A stretch of DNA of 64,000 bases from Clostridia bacterium (lineage in GTDB: Bacteria > Bacillota > Clostridia > Lachnospirales > Cellulosilyticaceae): NCBI GenBank assembly GCA_029239755.1, contig JARBUI010000016.1:1-64000 (forward strand), in the 5' to 3' direction. The notes under the pieces are model-generated. The model was not told the origin of the DNA. It worked only from the letters and a program-made list of their open reading frames with translations, and ran no database searches. Positions within the stretch are counted from its first letter, which is position 1; each line of letters begins with the position of its first letter. This document shows, piece after piece, positions 62,064 to 64,000 of the stretch. A program made the translations under genes and the position numbers.

Positions 62064-62894
62064 TTATCCTTTTACTGCCCCTGCTACAACACCCTTAATA
62101 ATGTGCTTTTGCATAACTATAAAAAATAATATAGATGGAACAACTGCCATAACCATCGCTGTCATAGCGTAATGCCAATTTGTATTATATTGACCTACAA
62201 ATGTATAGGCCGCAAGTGTAAGTGTTTTTGTTTGTGGTCTGCTGTTAACCATAAGCATTGGAAGCAGAAAGTCATTCCAAATCCACATGACATCAAGTAC
62301 CGCAACCGTAGCAGTAACTGGTTTTAAAAGCGGAAAGATAATACGGAAGAAAATTGTAAGTGTAGAGGCTCCATCGATTGTTGCACTCTCATCAATTTCC
62401 CGTGGAATTGTTTTAATAAAACCATTATAAATAAATACTGCCATCGGAATACCAAAACCCCAATATTGAATCCCGAGTCCCCATAAACTATCTGATAAAT
62501 GAAATGTTTTTGCTACTTTTAAAAGTGTAATCATTATCGTTTGAAACGGAATAAGCATAGGAATAATACAAAACATATATGCCATTCTTGTAAACTTAGT
62601 ATTTCTTCTAGAAAGTATATAAGCTCCCATAGAAGAAAATAAGATGATGCCAGCGAGTCCAATAGTTGTAATGGTAAGATTATTAAAAAATAGTCTTACA
62701 AAATTTATTTTTTCTGTTACATAGGCATAGTTTTGAAATTCTATCTTTTTTGGAAGTGCAATCACATCTGTTACCACTTCTGCAAAAGGTTTTAATGAGT
62801 TAATGACCATAAGAAATACAGGGTAGATAAAGATAGCTGCTGCTACAATAAGAATCATTTCCAGTAAAATCAGTCCTATCTTAGTTTTTTTCAT
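62064..62894 (-). CDS. sugar ABC transporter permease (MalG/MsmG-type)
   Basis: A 276-residue permease with six helices. The EAA loop, ESATIDGASTLTIFFRIIFPLLKP, is near residues 168-190. The KNP-like end (…HIIKGVVAGAVKG) is usual for the MalG half. Forms the pore with the MalF-type protein, whose stop overlaps its start by 1 nt. No ATPase gene is in the window, so a shared MsmK/MsiK-type ATPase is likely. Confidence 0.94.
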   Translation of the reverse strand: MKKTKIGLILLEMILIVAAAIFIYPVFLMVINSLKPFAEVVTDVIALPKKIEFQNYAYVTEKINFVRLFFNNLTITTIGLAGIILFSSMGAYILSRRNTKFTRMAYMFCIIPMLIPFQTIMITLLKVAKTFHLSDSLWGLGIQYWGFGIPMAVFIYNGFIKTIPREIDESATIDGASTLTIFFRIIFPLLKPVTATVAVLDVMWIWNDFLLPMLMVNSRPQTKTLTLAAYTFVGQYNTNWHYAMTAMVMAVVPSILFFIVMQKHIIKGVVAGAVKG

Positions 62895-63793
62895 TACATT
62901 TCAACCTCCTTCTTTTTAAAGATGTGCAGTACAAAAGTTGTAAGAGCTAAAACGATAACAAATAGCACTAATGATTTGGCCGCTCCCAGTCCATAATTAT
63001 TATTTTGGAATGCTTCCCTATAGATATCTAGCGTAACGCTGTATGTAGTCCCGCCTGGTCCTCCTCCTGTAAGAGCAAGGATAATATCAAAAACTTTAAT
63101 TGAATTAGTCAGTGACATAAAAATGCAAGTCGTTATGGAAGGCCCTAAAAGAGGAAGTACTACATGGAAAAACCTATAGCTGCCGCCAGCTCCGTCTACT
63201 GTAGCTGCTTCAAGTACATCATCTGGGATAGCCTGAAGCCCTGCGATGTAGATGACCATATAAAATCCTACTGCCTGCCAAATAGATACAATAATAATCG
63301 AATAAAAAGCGAGTTTAGTATCTCCGAGCCAGCTTAATTTAAATATCCCCCAATCAGTCATAGCCTGCAGCGATGCAAATCCCTGTGAAAAAATGAAACG
63401 CCATATAAAACCAACTATAATCATACTCATAATATAGGGAATAAAGAAAATAGCCCTAAGTATGTTCGCTGTCTTTAATTTTTTTACAAGTGCTACAGCT
63501 AATAACAGTGAAATGATATTAACCACCACAATGAAAAGAATACTATATTTAGCTGTAAATAAAATGGACCTCACAAAGTTTTGATCCCCTGTAAACAAAT
63601 TAATGAAATTTTGAAAGCCTATAAATATTGGTTCCTTTGCAATACCATTCCATTTTGTCATCGAATAATACATGCTCATCACAAAGGGAAGATAGACCAT
63701 TATCCCGACTAATATCAAACAAGGTCCCACAAAACTAAGGTTTTCAAGCTTCATTTTGTTTTTTTGTCCTAGCTGCATCCTATTGTCCTCCAT
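62894..63793 (-). CDS. sugar ABC transporter permease (MalF/MsmF-type)
   Basis: A 299-residue permease with about six helices and the EAA loop EAATVDGAGGSYRFFHVVLPLLGP (about residues 196-219). VLTGGGPGGTTYSVTLDIY is a landmark of the family. First visible gene of the importer operon; the segment upstream belongs to the window end. ATG start at 63793, though an in-frame ATG five codons later is possible. Confidence 0.94.
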   Translation of the reverse strand: MEDNRMQLGQKNKMKLENLSFVGPCLILVGIMVYLPFVMSMYYSMTKWNGIAKEPIFIGFQNFINLFTGDQNFVRSILFTAKYSILFIVVVNIISLLLAVALVKKLKTANILRAIFFIPYIMSMIIVGFIWRFIFSQGFASLQAMTDWGIFKLSWLGDTKLAFYSIIIVSIWQAVGFYMVIYIAGLQAIPDDVLEAATVDGAGGSYRFFHVVLPLLGPSITTCIFMSLTNSIKVFDIILALTGGGPGGTTYSVTLDIYREAFQNNNYGLGAAKSLVLFVIVLALTTFVLHIFKKKEVEM

Positions 63794-64000
63794 TCTCTTA
63801 TCAGTTTATGGGTATTCCTTAATCTATTTAAATTATATACCGATAGATGCATACTTTTAATGCACTTAACAGGAGTGTTTTTATAGAAAATACTGAACAG
63901 AAAGTTTAATCGCCCATTATTTTTATCTATTTCTTACATTTTTATTTTCTATTTCACGTTTACTTCCTTATAATATACAAAAACACAATGACAGCTTATG
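63794..64000. other. upstream region of the sugar importer, no gene seen
   Basis: This 207-bp end holds no coding region that I can support. It is very AT-rich. TGCAT…ATGCA is a short inverted repeat near 63850. The promoter and any operator of the importer are probably here or just outside the window, but I cannot point to a convincing one. Confidence 0.5.

Overview
The window reads as chromosomal DNA of a low-GC, endospore-forming, anaerobic Firmicute of the class Clostridia. Spore genes (alpha/beta SASP with a sigma-G-like promoter, Spo0E-like phosphatase, YtxC, a collagen-like spore-surface protein, a Csp-like subtilase), a reverse rubrerythrin behind a PerR-like box, and a B12-dependent ribonucleotide reductase all point that way. 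The 16S rRNA 5' end and the plant-galactoside genes fit a Lachnospirales-type gut or cellulose-degrading organism, but the genus is a guess. I see no transposase, integrase, phage module, CRISPR array or tRNA gene.

Layout. 1-330: the first ~53 nt of a 16S rRNA gene (minus strand, leaving the window on the left) with its promoter. 330-3750: a YtrA-type GntR regulator, ABC ATPase, ABC-2 permease and lipoprotein operon with its operator. 3.8-5 kb: a small membrane protein and a probable sigma-K-controlled structural protein. 5-9.8 kb: infC-rpmI-rplT (with an AUU start for infC), thrS behind a threonine T-box, and ytxC. 9.8-12 kb: hslO, a methyltransferase and a hypothetical protein. 12-19 kb: the most distinctive region, a collagen-like (Gly-Pro-Thr)n protein with a Cys/His-rich repeat next to six glycosyltransferase genes, four of which form a duplicated two-gene module. 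19-23.3 kb: a CNNM/CBS transporter, a SASP, and dapA-dapB under a lysine riboswitch.

23.3-29.5 kb: a corrinoid adenosyltransferase, YgjP-like metallopeptidase, tandem-OB SSB-like protein, unknown protein, nrdJ (with a NrdR-like box) and a Spo0E-like gene. The adenosyltransferase can make the cofactor that NrdJ needs. 29.5-35 kb: a polysaccharide deacetylase, two NlpC/P60 proteins, and a subtilase-fold protein whose whole catalytic triad is replaced. 35-41 kb: the Leloir pathway (galM, galR, galKET) with LacI-type half-site pairs. 41-48 kb: alpha/beta hydrolase, a 47-residue ORF, GDT1/UPF0016 transporter, reverse rubrerythrin, zinc-ribbon PpiC foldase, proA and a GH13 glucosidase. 48-54 kb: ligA, pcrA, yerC (synteny as in Bacillus) and a PHP phosphatase. 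54-58.4 kb: YitT, a PadR regulator with a FetAB-type exporter, trpS and luxS. 58.4-63.8 kb: a GH36 alpha-galactosidase with a complete sugar ABC importer (binding protein and two permeases; no ATPase in the window). It would feed galactose to the galKET operon 20 kb away.

The best candidates for something not yet described are the collagen/Cys-repeat/glycosyltransferase locus at 12-19 kb and the triad-less subtilase at 32.4-34.8 kb.
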